The translations under genes were made by a program, and so were the position numbers. Below the pieces are notes generated by a model, which saw only the letters and a list, made by a program, of their open reading frames with translations, did no database searches and was not told where the DNA came from. Shown piece after piece: positions 11,326 to 21,785 of a DNA stretch of 64,000 nucleotides (position 1 is the first letter of the stretch; each line of letters starts with the position of its first letter). Source of the stretch: Lepas anatifera (lineage: Eukaryota > Arthropoda > Thecostraca > Lepadidae); contig JAOTON010001674.1 in the NCBI GenBank assembly GCA_034440635.1, positions 1-64,000 of the forward strand. The letters run 5' to 3'.

Positions 11326-11864
11326 ACACTGGATGAAGGAACTGACAATTAATGTTTTACATACCTAGGTAGTTCTCCAAAAACAATTAAGGTAAGCACC
11401 CACCTTCCTTCCTTCTTTCCTTCAACTAACCAACCAACACACACACACAAACAATTGACCCCGGTCACGCTCACCAGCGACGCTAGTGTGCCCTCCAAGA
11501 TGGCCGCGAAAGAGGGACTCCAAAAGGTAAACAACGTCAGTGGGCCCCGGGAATAGCATGGTAAGCGGTGAATTATACGTGTTTTATGTTTGGTATGTGG
11601 CAGCGGCTTATAAACAGCCACTGCGGAAGGCAGAGAAGAATGCAAATTCGAAAAGTTTTTGGTCCCAAGGAGCAAAGCTTGTAGTCAGCATCAGGTTGAA
11701 GTTTGCTGCCCCCCACTTCTTTGCCGGTGGCGACGCTTGTGTTTGGAAACGCATTTTCAATCGTACATTCAAACTGGAATTTCAGACAGCTTAAAACAAA
11801 TAAAGGCGTATATCTACCGAATTATTTCAAGATGTCAGTTTTCCGGGCTAAAAAGGAATGCAGC

Positions 11865-12120
11865 CACAGGCGGATCCAGGGGGACGGCAAAGTGGGCACA
11901 TGCCCCATAGGCAGATCCAGGGGGCAAAGGGGGTATGTGCCCACCACCATCGACCCTCGGCGCCCCCTGAAATGGCCACGCCCCCTGAAATTTCCCTTCC
12001 CACCACCATCCCCCTCCCAGGATACGAAAGTCGGCTCCCACCGATAGGGTTTCCCGGTTAAGAATGGTGCGCCGCCCCCCGGGAAGGTGCCCCTGATCGG
12101 CAATCCTGGATCCGCCTATG
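11865..12120. mobile_element. MITE with GGCGGATCC termini, embedded in copy A
   Basis: The segment begins CACAGGCGGATCCAGG and ends TGGATCCGCCTATG, so the ends are inverted. It matches the free-standing 245-bp element at 30891-31135. Equivalent segments occur in copy C (19014-19269) and copy D (31849-32121), so it entered the P-like family before those copies spread. Confidence 0.65.
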
Positions 12121-12558
12121 ATGACGGCCCAAGGATTAAGGCTTACTCCTGCTAGAAGCAGGCTCAAGGGAGTGGAAGGAGGCATAAGCGGAACTGGAGA
12201 TTGCCTCACAGCCAGTCTGCAAAGTATGGCAGCAGGCCAGACAAGTCGCACCAGCCATCTAAAGTTCTCGCACCACCAGGCTCCAAAAATTCGCACCAAT
12301 ATGCCACATACCAGGGGAAAAATGCACCCATTTCTACCCCTACAATGCAATGCTACCTTAATCATTAGTCAGTTAAGGACTTTTTATAAGGCACCTCCTG
12401 TGTCTTAATGGCCATTCAGCCATTATTTGTTTAGTTTAAGTGTCACTAACCTCGAAAATTCGCACCAGGTTGATAAAGTTCGCACCACTCGGTCCTGTCT
12501 CCAAGGGAACTCGCACGGACGAGATCTCGTCGAAAATGCCATACTTTGCACACTGGCC

Positions 12559-12852
12559 TCACAGCCGCTTACCAGGTGGATGTGAATGGAAGTCAGATGG
12601 CTGAAAATGTCTTCAACAGACAGCGGCATTTGAGCCCATCTTCTTCCCAATTATCAGATTCGACTTCCACTGCTTGGACAGCACCTTATCCTGAGGGAAC
12701 TTGTGAAAGCTGAGACTTGGACACTTTCTTCGGAAGGATACACACTGAGGAACGCAGCAGTTCTGATTGGATGCAATGGTTATCCGTCTGACTTTCATTT
12801 TCTTTGAACTTTCCAAGATTATAACAAACAAGAAAATAACGCCAGTCTTCAA
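12559..12852 (-). pseudogene. THAP zinc-finger exon, copy A (premature stop)
   Basis: The frame on the minus strand reads CCVPQCVSFRRKCPSLSFHK, then KQWKSNL and SNAAVC. THAP domains bind DNA through a C2CH zinc site (CxxxC ... CxxH). In this copy the codon for the second cysteine of 'AVCCRH' is a stop, so the site cannot be completed. In the complete copies the frame runs up to 'CACCTG|GTAAGC', which has the form of a 5' splice site. Confidence 0.7.
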
Positions 12853-13238
12853 TATTCACGTTCACCCAACATGAACTTCACTTTTTCAGAGCAACGAGTT
12901 CACCACGACTGAAAATAAACGTTCAAAATCTATACCGCGTTCAACAATGCGCCGAATATGAAGCAGCCACGCCAGACGTCAGTCCCTCTACTGGCGTTTT
13001 CAAAAAAATCCGCCAGGTGCCAACACTTTCGATGACCGGGGCCAATTGGCCTCGGTCATCGAAAGTGTTGGCACCTGGCGGATTTTTTTGAAAACGCCAG
13101 TAGAGGGACTGACGTCTGGCGAGGCTGCTTCATATCCGGCGCATTGTTGAACGCGATATAGATTTTGAAAGTTTATTTTCAGTCGTGGTGAACTCGTTGC
13201 TGTGAAAAAGTGTAGTTCATGTCGGGTGGACGTGAATA

Positions 13239-13532
13239 TTGAAGACTCGCGTTATTTTCTTGTTTGTTATAATCTTGGAAAGTTCAAGGAAAATGGAGGT
13301 GAGACGGATAACCATTACATCCAGTCAGAACTGCTGCGTTCCTCAGTGTGTATCCTTCCGAAGAAAGTGTCCAAGTCTCAGCTTTCACAAATTTCCTCAG
13401 GATAAGGTGCTGTCCAAGCAGTGGAAGTCGAAACTGAGAATTGTGAAGAAGATAGGCTCAAATGCTGCTGTCTGTTGCAGACATTTTAAGCCATCTGACT
13501 TCCATTCACATCCACCTGGTACGCTGCTGTGA
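13239..13532 (+). CDS. THAP zinc-finger exon, copy B (open)
   Basis: The 97-codon frame is open, with the likely domain start at the internal ATG before 'EVRRITITSSQNCCVPQC'. Zinc ligands are present as CVPQC and CCRH, with the conserved tryptophan in KQWKSKL and 'FHKFP' between. The THAP fold binds DNA in P-type transposases and in host THAP proteins. The frame ends soon after 'SDFHSHPPG', where the other copies show a splice-donor-like CACCTG|GTAAGC; here it is GTACGC. The rest of a transposase is missing. It is best read as a single domain-coding exon of a non-autonomous element. Expression is unproven. Confidence 0.6.
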   Translation: MKTRVIFLFVIILESSRKMEVRRITITSSQNCCVPQCVSFRRKCPSLSFHKFPQDKVLSKQWKSKLRIVKKIGSNAAVCCRHFKPSDFHSHPPGTLL

Positions 13533-13682
13533 GGCCAGTGTGCAAAGTATGGCATTTTCGACGAGATCTCGTCCGTGCGAGTTCCCTTGGAGACAGGACC
13601 GAGTGGTGCGAACTTTATCAACCTGGTGCGAATTTGCGAGGTTAGTGACACTTAAACTAAACAAATAATGGCTGAATAGCCA

Positions 13683-14533
13683 TTAACACGCGCATTGACG
13701 GGGGGCGGGTACACGCCCCCCTCGGGTTTTTCGGAGATAGCAGAAAAACGGCGGCGCGTAGCGCCGCCGTACTTGGTATACCTTTTCCCTCATCATTTTT
13801 ACAACTTCTGCGAAAATTTTAAGGTTAGGTCATCTCAGGTCAGGTCACCAGTACAGGTCAAGTGACCCGACCTCAAAAAAAGTTTAGGATAGCATAAGTC
13901 GGAGCAGGGTGAACTTATCCGATTGAAACTCATATCACATAATGGCCCCACCGAGTTTTCTAAAATATGTTCCGGTATTTTTGATATCGATGACCTAAGG
14001 TCAGGTACGAGGCATGACCTCTCCATTGGAAATACATGGGAAAAATGGTTTTTACGGAATAACTCAGTAACGGATGGTGATAGAGCATTTATTTTAGCTG
14101 CATTAGACTCGCCTGGGCTTTGCAGTTCTAATGATATGCATTTTATATAATTTGACCCTGACCTGACCTCAGGTCAGGTCAAATCCTTGATTTGACCTAG
14201 CAAGGTCAAATTATATATCATTCGATTTGGCTTGCTAAGAGGATTCATATAGTTCAAGTCGTTTTGCTCTATCTTTACTTGTTCAGATTTAATGGCCGAA
14301 AAACGGAATTTACATGTTATCCCTATGACGGGCATGTTTTGACCTCTCGTGACCTTAAATGTGACCTGACAAAAAAATGGTTCAAATGTTTTCGATGGAG
14401 AAGTGGATGGGCAGCCCAACGCCGTTTACCGTTTTTCGCTACCTACCGTGGTTCTCGAGATCTTAGGGGGGCGGGTACCCGCCCCCCCCGTCAATGCGAA
14501 GGTGGCTCAGACCCCCGTCAATGCGCGTGTTAA
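13683..14533. mobile_element. TTAA-flanked MITE (family 1), copy i
   Basis: TTAA flanks both sides (13683-13686, 14530-14533). The ends are inverted: CACGCGCATTGACGGGGG on the left and its near-complement on the right. The 843-bp body has no gene. It carries many TGACCT/AGGTCA hexamers, including a 23-bp near-perfect everted repeat near 14157-14180. It sits in copy B, whose sequence resumes directly after the second TTAA. TTAA duplication suggests mobilisation by a piggyBac-type transposase. Confidence 0.8.
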
Positions 14534-16794
14534 GACACGGGAGGTGCCTTATAAAGAGTCCTTAACTGACTAATAATTGAGGTAGCATTGCATTGTAGGG
14601 GTAGGAATGGGTGCATTTTTTCCCTGGTATGTGGCAGATTGGTGCAAATTTTTGGAGGCTGGTGGTGCGAGAATTTTAGATGGCTGGTGCGACTCGTCTG
14701 GCATGCTGCCATACTTTGCAGACTGGCTGTGAGGCAATCTCCAGTTCCGCTTATGCCTCCTTCCACTCCCTTGAGCCTGCTTCTAGCAGGAGTAAGCCTT
14801 AATCCTTGGGCCGTCATCATAGGCGGATCCAGGATTGCCGATCAGGGGACACCTTCCCGGGGGGCGGCGCACCATTCTTGACCGGGAAACCCTATCGGAT
14901 GGGAGCAAAACCTTATCGGTGGGAGCCGACTTTTGTATCCTGGGAGGGGGTGGTGGTGGGAAGCGAACTTTCAGGGGCGTGGCCATTTCAGGGGGCGCCG
15001 AGGGTCGATGGTGGGGGCACATACTCCACAGAGGTGCAGAAACTTGCCAACTCGGCTACTGGAGTTTGTGACACATTTATGATAGTTGAGGTGCATAAGT
15101 GTGACAAAATAGCGATCGTGACAGTATGGTTCAAAATCAAACCACACATTTTCGAAATACAGAATGAAGCGTGTAGCGAATATTTTAATTTAGCAACTCT
15201 GCCCTTCAATTGCACAGCGTACCATCAGTGATACAATATTGGTACTGTGTTCAGTTTCTACTAAAACGAGAGACCCCGCTGCAGAAAACCCGGAAACCGC
15301 TGTCACAGTTGCCAGATTTTAACATGCAGCCCAATGGCGCCGATTGTTAGTAGTTGCCAGAAAGTTACCGCCTAGATGCCGGAAATGTGACAGTCAATTT
15401 TTTCGAGAAATACATGATTGTGGGCATATTTAAGGCATTAAAGATAACGCAGATACGTTATCAAGTACTTTTCCGTCCATTTTGTCAGGTTAAATAATAT
15501 TTAAAGTTTGAGTATCTTCGATTTAGCGGTCCCTATTTCTTTGAATTTAGTATCAAGTACGCCTAAAAGCTACTAGGAAAAGTACTAAATGAGTGAAAGA
15601 AATAAACGTAGCTGGGCAGCAATTCTACCTAAACTACGCAACAGCGACAAGACAAGTTCGCAATGTTTGTGTGATGTAGAGCCTGCCAAAAAAATTTGAA
15701 CAAGTGGGAAGCTACTTCTGTTGAGGGCATATTTATTAGGTATATCTGAGATAGGTGCAGGCTAAAACTAGCTGGAATAAATAGTGCTGCCCATGGCTAA
15801 TCTAAGATGAATGTAGGCTACTTTGATTCTGATGCACTTTCACACATCAAACTTGGTTTTTCCTTCCTTAGTTTGCTTGTGCCTTACCTTATTTGTGCCC
15901 TAGATCAAGATTGGTTAGGTAGATTTGGAGCTGGAGGAAGTTGGGAGAGTTGGCGCCAGCAGCAGACTGGCAACAACAGTAATTCAGGTGAGGTTTCATG
16001 ATCAAATTATCATGTCAATATTGTACAGATAGCAAATGTGTGCCAATGCAGTCCTCCACAAAGTGTTAAAACACACACCAACACTGGAGAGGGGCCTGGC
16101 ACTAACGTGCACTAGAGGGGGGCCTAGTAGACCCCCTTCTCATCTCAGAAAATCACAGAAAATTTCAGAAAGAAAGAGACTTTGAAAAACGCTGGTTGGG
16201 GGTGTGTTGCTTACTACCAGTGGTAGTAAGCAACACACAGGACCTGAACTGCCTGGAGTTAAAGCAGGATTTTGACTTATACACTGGATCTTTCTTTGGT
16301 ATGAGACTTCCAATACCTCTGTACCTATTAGGCCAATAGACATAATTTTACATCTATGCAGGGTAGCTGCCTCGGAGTTTTTACTGCAAGAAGGAACGAC
16401 CAGGCAGGTGATAATCAGGCGTTGGGGGAAATTTTAAGCATTTGATCTGGCTTTAAAAATGCTACCTAAGGTCCACTTTACCAACACATTTTAGGTAGAT
16501 CCAAATCCTATGGTGACATTGACATTTTTGTCCCTTTTGTTGATATGTGAGATGGAAGTTCAGTGGGGGGTGGGGGAAGCTGTGATCGGTATTATCGCAG
16601 TAGGTGGATCACATCTCGCGGTTCAAAAGGATCACATCAGAAGGTCCACAGTTCATATGTTCTACCGCTCAAAATGTCTAACTTAAAAAAGTCAAACATT
16701 CAAAAGGTCCAAAGAGGCGTGCTCAGATGCATGAGAGTGGGGTGCATGATAACGCAGATGTGTGCTAAGGCACCTGATAATAGGAGGCTATGAG

Positions 16795-16830
16795 GGTTAG
16801 GTTAGGTTAGGTTAGGTTAGGTTAGGTTGG
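16795..16830 (+). repeat. Interstitial (TTAGG)n, short block
   Basis: About seven TTAGG units in the left arm of the foldback, followed by 'GGTCAGGTCAGG' degenerations. TTAGG is the common arthropod telomere repeat. The position inside a mobile element argues against a chromosome end. Confidence 0.9.
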
Positions 16831-17124
16831 GTCAGGTCAGGTCAGGTTTAGGTCAGGTCAGTTCAATTGTGTATGCCCTTGGTCCCTATTTCCTAGTCTG
16901 GGGATATCACCCCTCTTTCCTGAATCTGAGTGCACCTCTGGTCTGGGTACCACTTAACACTACTCAAACTTCCCCTCCTTCCGTCTGTTTCATCTCTAGG
17001 GATTTTCTTGCAGAATTTCGGGATATTTCTATGACATTTCGAAAAGTGGTACCCAGACCAGAGGCGCACTCAGATACTGGAAAGAGGGTTGATATCCCCA
17101 GACTAGGAAATAGGGACTTAGGGC

Positions 17125-17420
17125 ATACACACCTGACCTGACCTAACCTAACCTAACCTAACCTAACCTAAGCTAAGCTAAGCTAAGCTAAGCTAAGCTA
17201 AGCTAAGCTAACCTAACCTAACCTAACCTAACCTAACCTAACCTAACCTAACCTAACCTAACCTAACCTAACCTAAACTAACCTAACCTAACCTAACCTA
17301 ACCTAACCTAACCTAACCTAACCTAACCTAACCTAACCTAACCTAACCTAACCTAACCTAACCTAACCTAACCTAACCTAACCTAACCTAACCTAACCTA
17401 ACCCAACCTAACCTAACCCT
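17125..17420 (-). repeat. Interstitial (CCTAA)n, long block with (CTAAG)n insert
   Basis: This is the complement of TTAGG, nearly uninterrupted for about 290 bp in the right arm of the foldback. At about 17170-17212 the unit changes to a CTAAG pentamer for roughly nine repeats, then reverts. A single 'AAACT' variant occurs near 17275. Confidence 0.9.
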
Positions 17421-18604
17421 CATAGCCTCCTATTATCAGGTGCCTTAGCACGCCTCTGCATTATCATGCACCCCACTCTCATGCATCTGAGCACGCCTCT
17501 TTGGACCTTTTGAATGTTCGACTTTTTTAAGTTAGACATTTTGAGCGGTAGAACATATGAACTGTGGACCTTCTGATGTGATCTCTTGAACCGCGAGATG
17601 TGATCCACCTACTGCGATAATACCGCTGTGATCAGGGTTCCCAATTGTGTGTAGGTGTACGCTCCCATTTATAGATTAGTTTCCAATAATAATTTTCATG
17701 ATAATTGCCACATTTAATCATGGAGAAATGTACCATAATTGGAAACACTCCTTCCAAAAATGGAAACTTCTTCAAAAGGGAAATGCATGTCATTGGGGGG
17801 AAACTGCAGTCAGAGTTGCCAATAATAGTTATGATCCCAGCACTGAAAACAATGATCCATAATTGGAAATTTTCCTTCCAAAACATAAACATGATCTAAA
17901 AATGAAAACACAGTTTAATACTTCATGCGGTAATGGCTTGGTGCTTGAACCTTGTCAGTTGCAAAAAGTAAGAGACAGGTAAATGACATTCAGCATATTG
18001 GAAATAGTATTCAAGTATAAAATTATCATTTCCAGCTTTGTGTGACAGAGGAGGCATATGTCGCATTGAGTTTGTGACAGCCAGTATACTTTCTGCACCT
18101 CTGATACTCCATTTGCCCCTTGGATCTGCCTATGGGGCATGTGCCCACTTTGCCGTCCCCCTGGATCCGCCTGCAGGAACGCAGCCACATGTGGCTGCAT
18201 TCCTTTAGCCCGGAAAACTGACATCTTGAAATAATTCGGTAGATATACGCCTTTTATTTGTTTCAAGCTGTCTGAAATTCCAGTTTGAATGTACGATGGA
18301 AAATGCGTTTCCAAACACAAGCGTCACCACCGGCAAAGAAGTGGGGGGGGGCAGCAAACTTCAACCTGATGCTGACTGCAAGCTTTGCTCCTTGGGACCA
18401 AAAACTCTTCGAATTTGGATTCTTCTCTGCCTTCCGTAGTGCCTGGTTATAAGCTGATGGCACATACCAAACATAAAAACGTATAATTCACCGCTTACCA
18501 TGGTATTCCCAGGCCCCACTAACGTTGTTTACCTTTCGGAGTCCCTCTTTCGCGGCCATCTTGGAGGGAGCACTAGCGCCTCTGGTGAGCGTGACCGGGG
18601 TCAA

Positions 18605-20194
18605 TTGACCCCGGTCACGCTCACCAGCGGCGCTAGTGTGCCCTCCAAGATGGCCGCGAAAGAGGGACTCCAAAAGGTAAACAACGTCAGTGGGCCCCGG
18701 GAATAGCATGGAAAGCGGTGAATTATACGTGTTTTATGTTTGGTATGTGGCAGCAGCTTATAAACAGCCACTGCGGAAGGCAGAGAAGAATGCAAATTCG
18801 AAAGTTTTGGTCCCAAGGAGCAAAGCTTGTAGTCAGCATCAGGTTGAAGTTTGCTGCCCCCCCACTTCTTTGCCGGTGGCGACGCTTGTGTTTGGAAACG
18901 CATTTTCCATCGTACATTCAAACTGGAATTTCAGACGGCTTAAAACAAATAAAGGCGTATATCTACCGAATTATTTCAAGATGTCAGTTTTCCGGGCTAA
19001 AAAGGAATGCAGCCACAGGCGGATCCAGGGGGACGGCAAAGTGGGCACATGCCCCATAGGCAGATCCAGGGGGCAAAGGGAGTATGTGCCCACCACCATC
19101 GACCCTCGGCGCCCCCTGAAATGGCCACGCCCCCTGAAATTTCCCTTCCCACCACCATCCCCCTCCCAGGATACGAAAGTCGGCTCCCACCGATAGGGTT
19201 TCCCGGTTAAGAATGGTGCGCCGCCCCCGGGAAGGTGCCCCCTGATCGTCAATCCTGGATCCGCCTATGATGACGGCCCAAGGATTAAGGCTTACTCCTG
19301 CTAGAAGCAGGCTCAAGGGAGTGGAAGGAGGCATAAGCGGAACTGGAGATTGCCTCACAGCCAGTCTGCAAAGTATGGCAGCAGGCCAGACAAGTTGCAC
19401 CAGCCATCTAAAGTTCTCGCACCACCAGGCTCCAAAAATTCGCACCAATATGCCACATACCAGGGGAAAAATACACCCATTTCTACCCCTACAATGCAAT
19501 GCTACCTCAATCATTAGTCAGTTAAGGACTTTTTATAAGGCACCTCCTGTGTCTTAATGGCCATTCAGCCATTATTTGTTTAGTTTAAGTGTCACTAACC
19601 TCGAAAATTCGCACCAGGTTGATAAAGTTCGCACCACTCGGTCCTGTCTCCAAGGGAACTCGCACGGACGAGATCTCGTCGAAAATGCCATACTTTGCAC
19701 ACTGGCCTCACAGCCGCTTACCAGGTGGATGTGAATGGAAGTCAGATGGCTGAAAATGTCTGCAACAGACAGCAGCATTTGAGCCCATCTTCTTCCCAAT
19801 TATCAGATTCGACTTCCACTGCTTGGACAGCACCTTATCATGAGGAAACTTGTGAAAGCTGAGACTTGGACACTTTCTTCGGAAGGATACACACTGAGGA
19901 ACGCAGCAGTCCTGATTGGATGCAATGGTTATCCGTCTGACTTTCATTTTCTTTGAATTTCCCAAGATTATAACAAACAAGAAAATAACGCCAGTCTTCA
20001 ATATTCACGTCCACCCAACATGAACTTCACTTTTTCGGAGCAACGAGTTCACCACGACTGAAAATAAACGTTCAAAATCTATACCGCGTTCAACAATGCG
20101 CCGAATATGAAGCAGCCACGCCAGACGTCAGTCCCTCTACTGGCGTTTTCAAAAAAATCCGCCAGGTGCCAACACTTTCGATGACCGGGGCCAA
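18605..20194 (+). mobile_element. THAP/P-like element, copy C
   Basis: The 1590-bp copy has the same termini as copy A and is nearly identical to it throughout. Its head abuts the head of copy B at 18604/18605, forming the palindrome GACCGGGGTCAATTGACC. The 'GGCGGATCC' MITE is embedded at 19014-19269. The right flank (TAGGGCTA) does not match the left flank of copy A. Confidence 0.75.
19708..20001 (-). CDS. THAP zinc-finger exon, copy C (open)
   Basis: This is the open THAP frame on the minus strand. Ligands CVPQC and CCRHF are present, as are KQWKSNL and 'FHKFP'. The frame ends at 'HSHPPGKRL' directly after a CACCTG|GTAAGC donor-like sequence, which supports the view that it is an exon and not a complete gene. 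Only the DNA-binding domain is encoded. Confidence 0.6.
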   Translation of the reverse strand: MKTGVIFLFVIILGNSKKMKVRRITIASNQDCCVPQCVSFRRKCPSLSFHKFPHDKVLSKQWKSNLIIGKKMGSNAAVCCRHFQPSDFHSHPPGKRL

Positions 20195-21110
20195 TAGGGC
20201 TAATGTCCATGCATGAATAAGAGACTCTTATTTTAAACCAATAAAATTTTTAATTTTTAATACCAATAACAATATTTGCTTGTAATAGACAAAAAATTTT
20301 ACAGCAGCCGCAGACGGCGCACTAAAGACAACTAGTACATACATTATCACGTTTAGTAAGAAAATTAAGCAAAAATTTACTGAATTATCACACGGCTTTT
20401 AATACTTTTTAGCCTTGAGGCTACTAAAGCTTGTACTTCTGCTTGGTTGAATTTTTCTTCAAAGACACTAGTGGCGCTCACTTGTTTTTTATCTTTATTA
20501 TTCTTCTTGTTGTTGTCCACGGTTCTTGGAGATAGTTGTTGTCTACGACAACGAAGCGTTGTGCGGTAGTTGAATGTTGTTGAAGAAATTGAAGCTCACG
20601 ACATAACGCACAGACGTAGGTAATTTGAAATACTGTTGAGTATTTTTTAGAGAGAGAAGGCAATTGAAACAGTGGGGTTGGTAGGGACGGCCATTTCCAA
20701 TCGCCAATTCCAGAATTCTTTTTTCAATCAAGCTTTTGTTTTTATGCCTTCCAGTATCTATATGCAAAAAACGTTTTTTTCTTCAATTCAAATTGATTTT
20801 GACCCCAGTACCCACCATTTTTGGGTTGTATTTTGGTTGTGTCACTGAGTTGCTTTATAATTAAGTGAAGAAATAGGAATTACATCTGAAAATGTAGTTT
20901 CCAAAGAATGAAACTTAGTGAGAGCTGTGTTCTGTGCTGTGTGTGTGCAACATTATTTTTCTCTTTCATCTAGTTGAATTTATACTTTTCTCATCTTATA
21001 AAGTTGGAATATTGCATCAAGGAGGCAATGATGTGCTGGAAAGTCACAGTTATATTTTATCTCTTATCTTAGTTTTAGATGAAATGTGGAAACCATTATC
21101 ATGAATTTTT
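20195..21110. other. Right part of the 10.5-kb hAT, no gene
   Basis: AT-rich sequence between copy C and the subterminal GGTCCCGG cluster. Short open frames show no domain. Confidence 0.5.
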
Positions 21111-21340
21111 CTTTATCCAGACTGGCTCTGGTCCCGGCACAGTCCCGGCGTCTAGCCTTTGGTCCCGGCTTTAGTCCCGCCGGGACCAAACCTGGTCCCG
21201 GCGCCGGGACCGTGGGACCAAAAAGTCCCACCTCTAATTGGTATTATGGTAGTAGGCAGATCACATCTCACAGTTCAAAAGGATCACATCAGAATTTCTT
21301 AAGTTCAAAATGTCTAATGTTCATAGGTTCTACCCTTTGA

Positions 21341-21785
21341 CAATGGCGGATCTAGCTGGTTGGTTTGGGAGGGGCAAACCAAAGTCGAAAAGCAAAAAAA
21401 TGTCGCACAGTGAAAAATTGCGCTCCAATATGCCTTATTGGTAGGATTTTGGGAACTGAAGACGAAAAGCAAAAAAAAAGTCACGGGGTAAAAAATATGG
21501 GCTCAAGATACATTTTTTTCATATCCAAGCCCCAATATTTACACTGAACTTCTCTAATTCTGTTTGAAGTGAGAGTTGAAGCACCGAAATTTTGCTTACA
21601 AGCTGAAAAGGAGTTGGAAAAAGGAGGTTGATCGCTTTGGGGGGGCAAAAACATATTTTTGCCCCGAGCTTTCCGTTTGGAGGGAACTTTAGTGAGACTC
21701 CGACTCCAGCAGCCTTACCAGGAACAACTTGAACAAAATTTATAAAAAAAAAAATTGCCTTTTTGCCCCCCTGGATCCGCCACTG
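21341..21785. mobile_element. hAT-type MITE, 445 bp
   Basis: The left end is CAATGGCGGATCTAG and the complement of the right end is CAGTGGCGGATCCAGG. The 8-bp duplication CCCTTTGA flanks it (21333-21340, 21786-21793). The CAGTGGCGGATCCAG terminus is characteristic of a widespread hAT MITE type. No coding frame. Confidence 0.8.

Larger units (their letters stand above)
11455..13045 (+). mobile_element. THAP/P-like element, copy A
   Basis: The head terminus is TTGACCCCGGTCA and the complement of the tail terminus is TTGGCCCCGGTCA, over 1591 bp. Copies B, C and D share the same structure. A THAP zinc-finger exon reads away from the tail on the opposite strand (12559-12852). A smaller 'GGCGGATCC' MITE is embedded at 11865-12120. 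THAP domains occur in P-element transposases, hence the tentative assignment, but no DDE catalytic domain is present, so the element is presumably non-autonomous. The tail abuts copy B with no spacer at 13045/13046. I found no flanking duplication. Confidence 0.7.
16587..17624. mobile_element. Foldback element carrying telomere-type repeats
   Basis: The two arms are inverted copies running from GGTATTATCGCAGTAGG inward through 'GATCACATC', 'AAAGGTCCAAAGAGGCGTGC', the (TTAGG)n block and 'CTAGTCTGGGGATATC'. The centre is near 16980. The 8-bp sequence GCTGTGAT flanks both ends (16579-16586, 17625-17632), the sign of an insertion. The left telomeric block is about 35 bp and the right about 290 bp, so the arms differ mainly in repeat number. 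There is no coding capacity; open frames are read through the repeats. Confidence 0.75.
15029..18103. mobile_element. hAT element, 3.1 kb, non-autonomous
   Basis: The termini are CAGAGGTGCAGAAA on the left and the exact complement on the right. The flanking 8-bp duplication is ATACTCCA (15021-15028, 18104-18111). Terminal CAG(A)GGTG and an 8-bp duplication are typical of hAT. Inverted similarity continues inward ('TTTGTGACA'). No transposase frame was recognised. It is inserted in THAP/P-like copy B and itself contains the telomere-repeat foldback 16587-17624. Confidence 0.85.
13046..18604 (-). mobile_element. THAP/P-like element, copy B (interrupted)
   Basis: The element is reversed relative to A and C. 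It starts at the tail-to-tail junction (13046) and ends at the head-to-head junction (18604). Its own sequence is about 1.6 kb. A TTAA MITE (13683-14533) and a 3.1-kb hAT (15029-18103) account for the rest. The split halves rejoin in register at both insertion sites. This shows that one element was interrupted, not that several fragments lie side by side. Confidence 0.75.
10687..21236. mobile_element. hAT-type element, 10.5 kb by nested insertion
   Basis: The left terminus is TAGAGGTGGGAATTTTTGG. The complement of the right terminus is TAGAGGTGGGACTTTTTGG, with one mismatch in 19. The 8-bp sequence ATTGGTAT directly flanks both sides (10679-10686 and 21237-21244). The 8-bp duplication and terminal form fit the hAT superfamily. 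GGTCCCGG motifs cluster just inside both ends (10718-10800 and 21128-21218). Without nested insertions the element would be about 1.8 kb (10687-11454 plus 20195-21236). No transposase frame was recognised, so it is probably non-autonomous. Its target is a telomere-repeat foldback whose remainder continues at 21237. Confidence 0.8.

Noticed and set aside
12118..12408. 96-codon frame conserved in copies A, B and C (MMTAQGLRL...)
   Set aside because: It is conserved only because the repeat copies are recent. Copy D breaks it, and it has no domain and no sign of codon-level constraint that I can see.
17100..17420. Chromosome end (true telomere)
   Set aside because: The TTAGG arrays lie inside a foldback element with an 8-bp target duplication and unique sequence on both sides.
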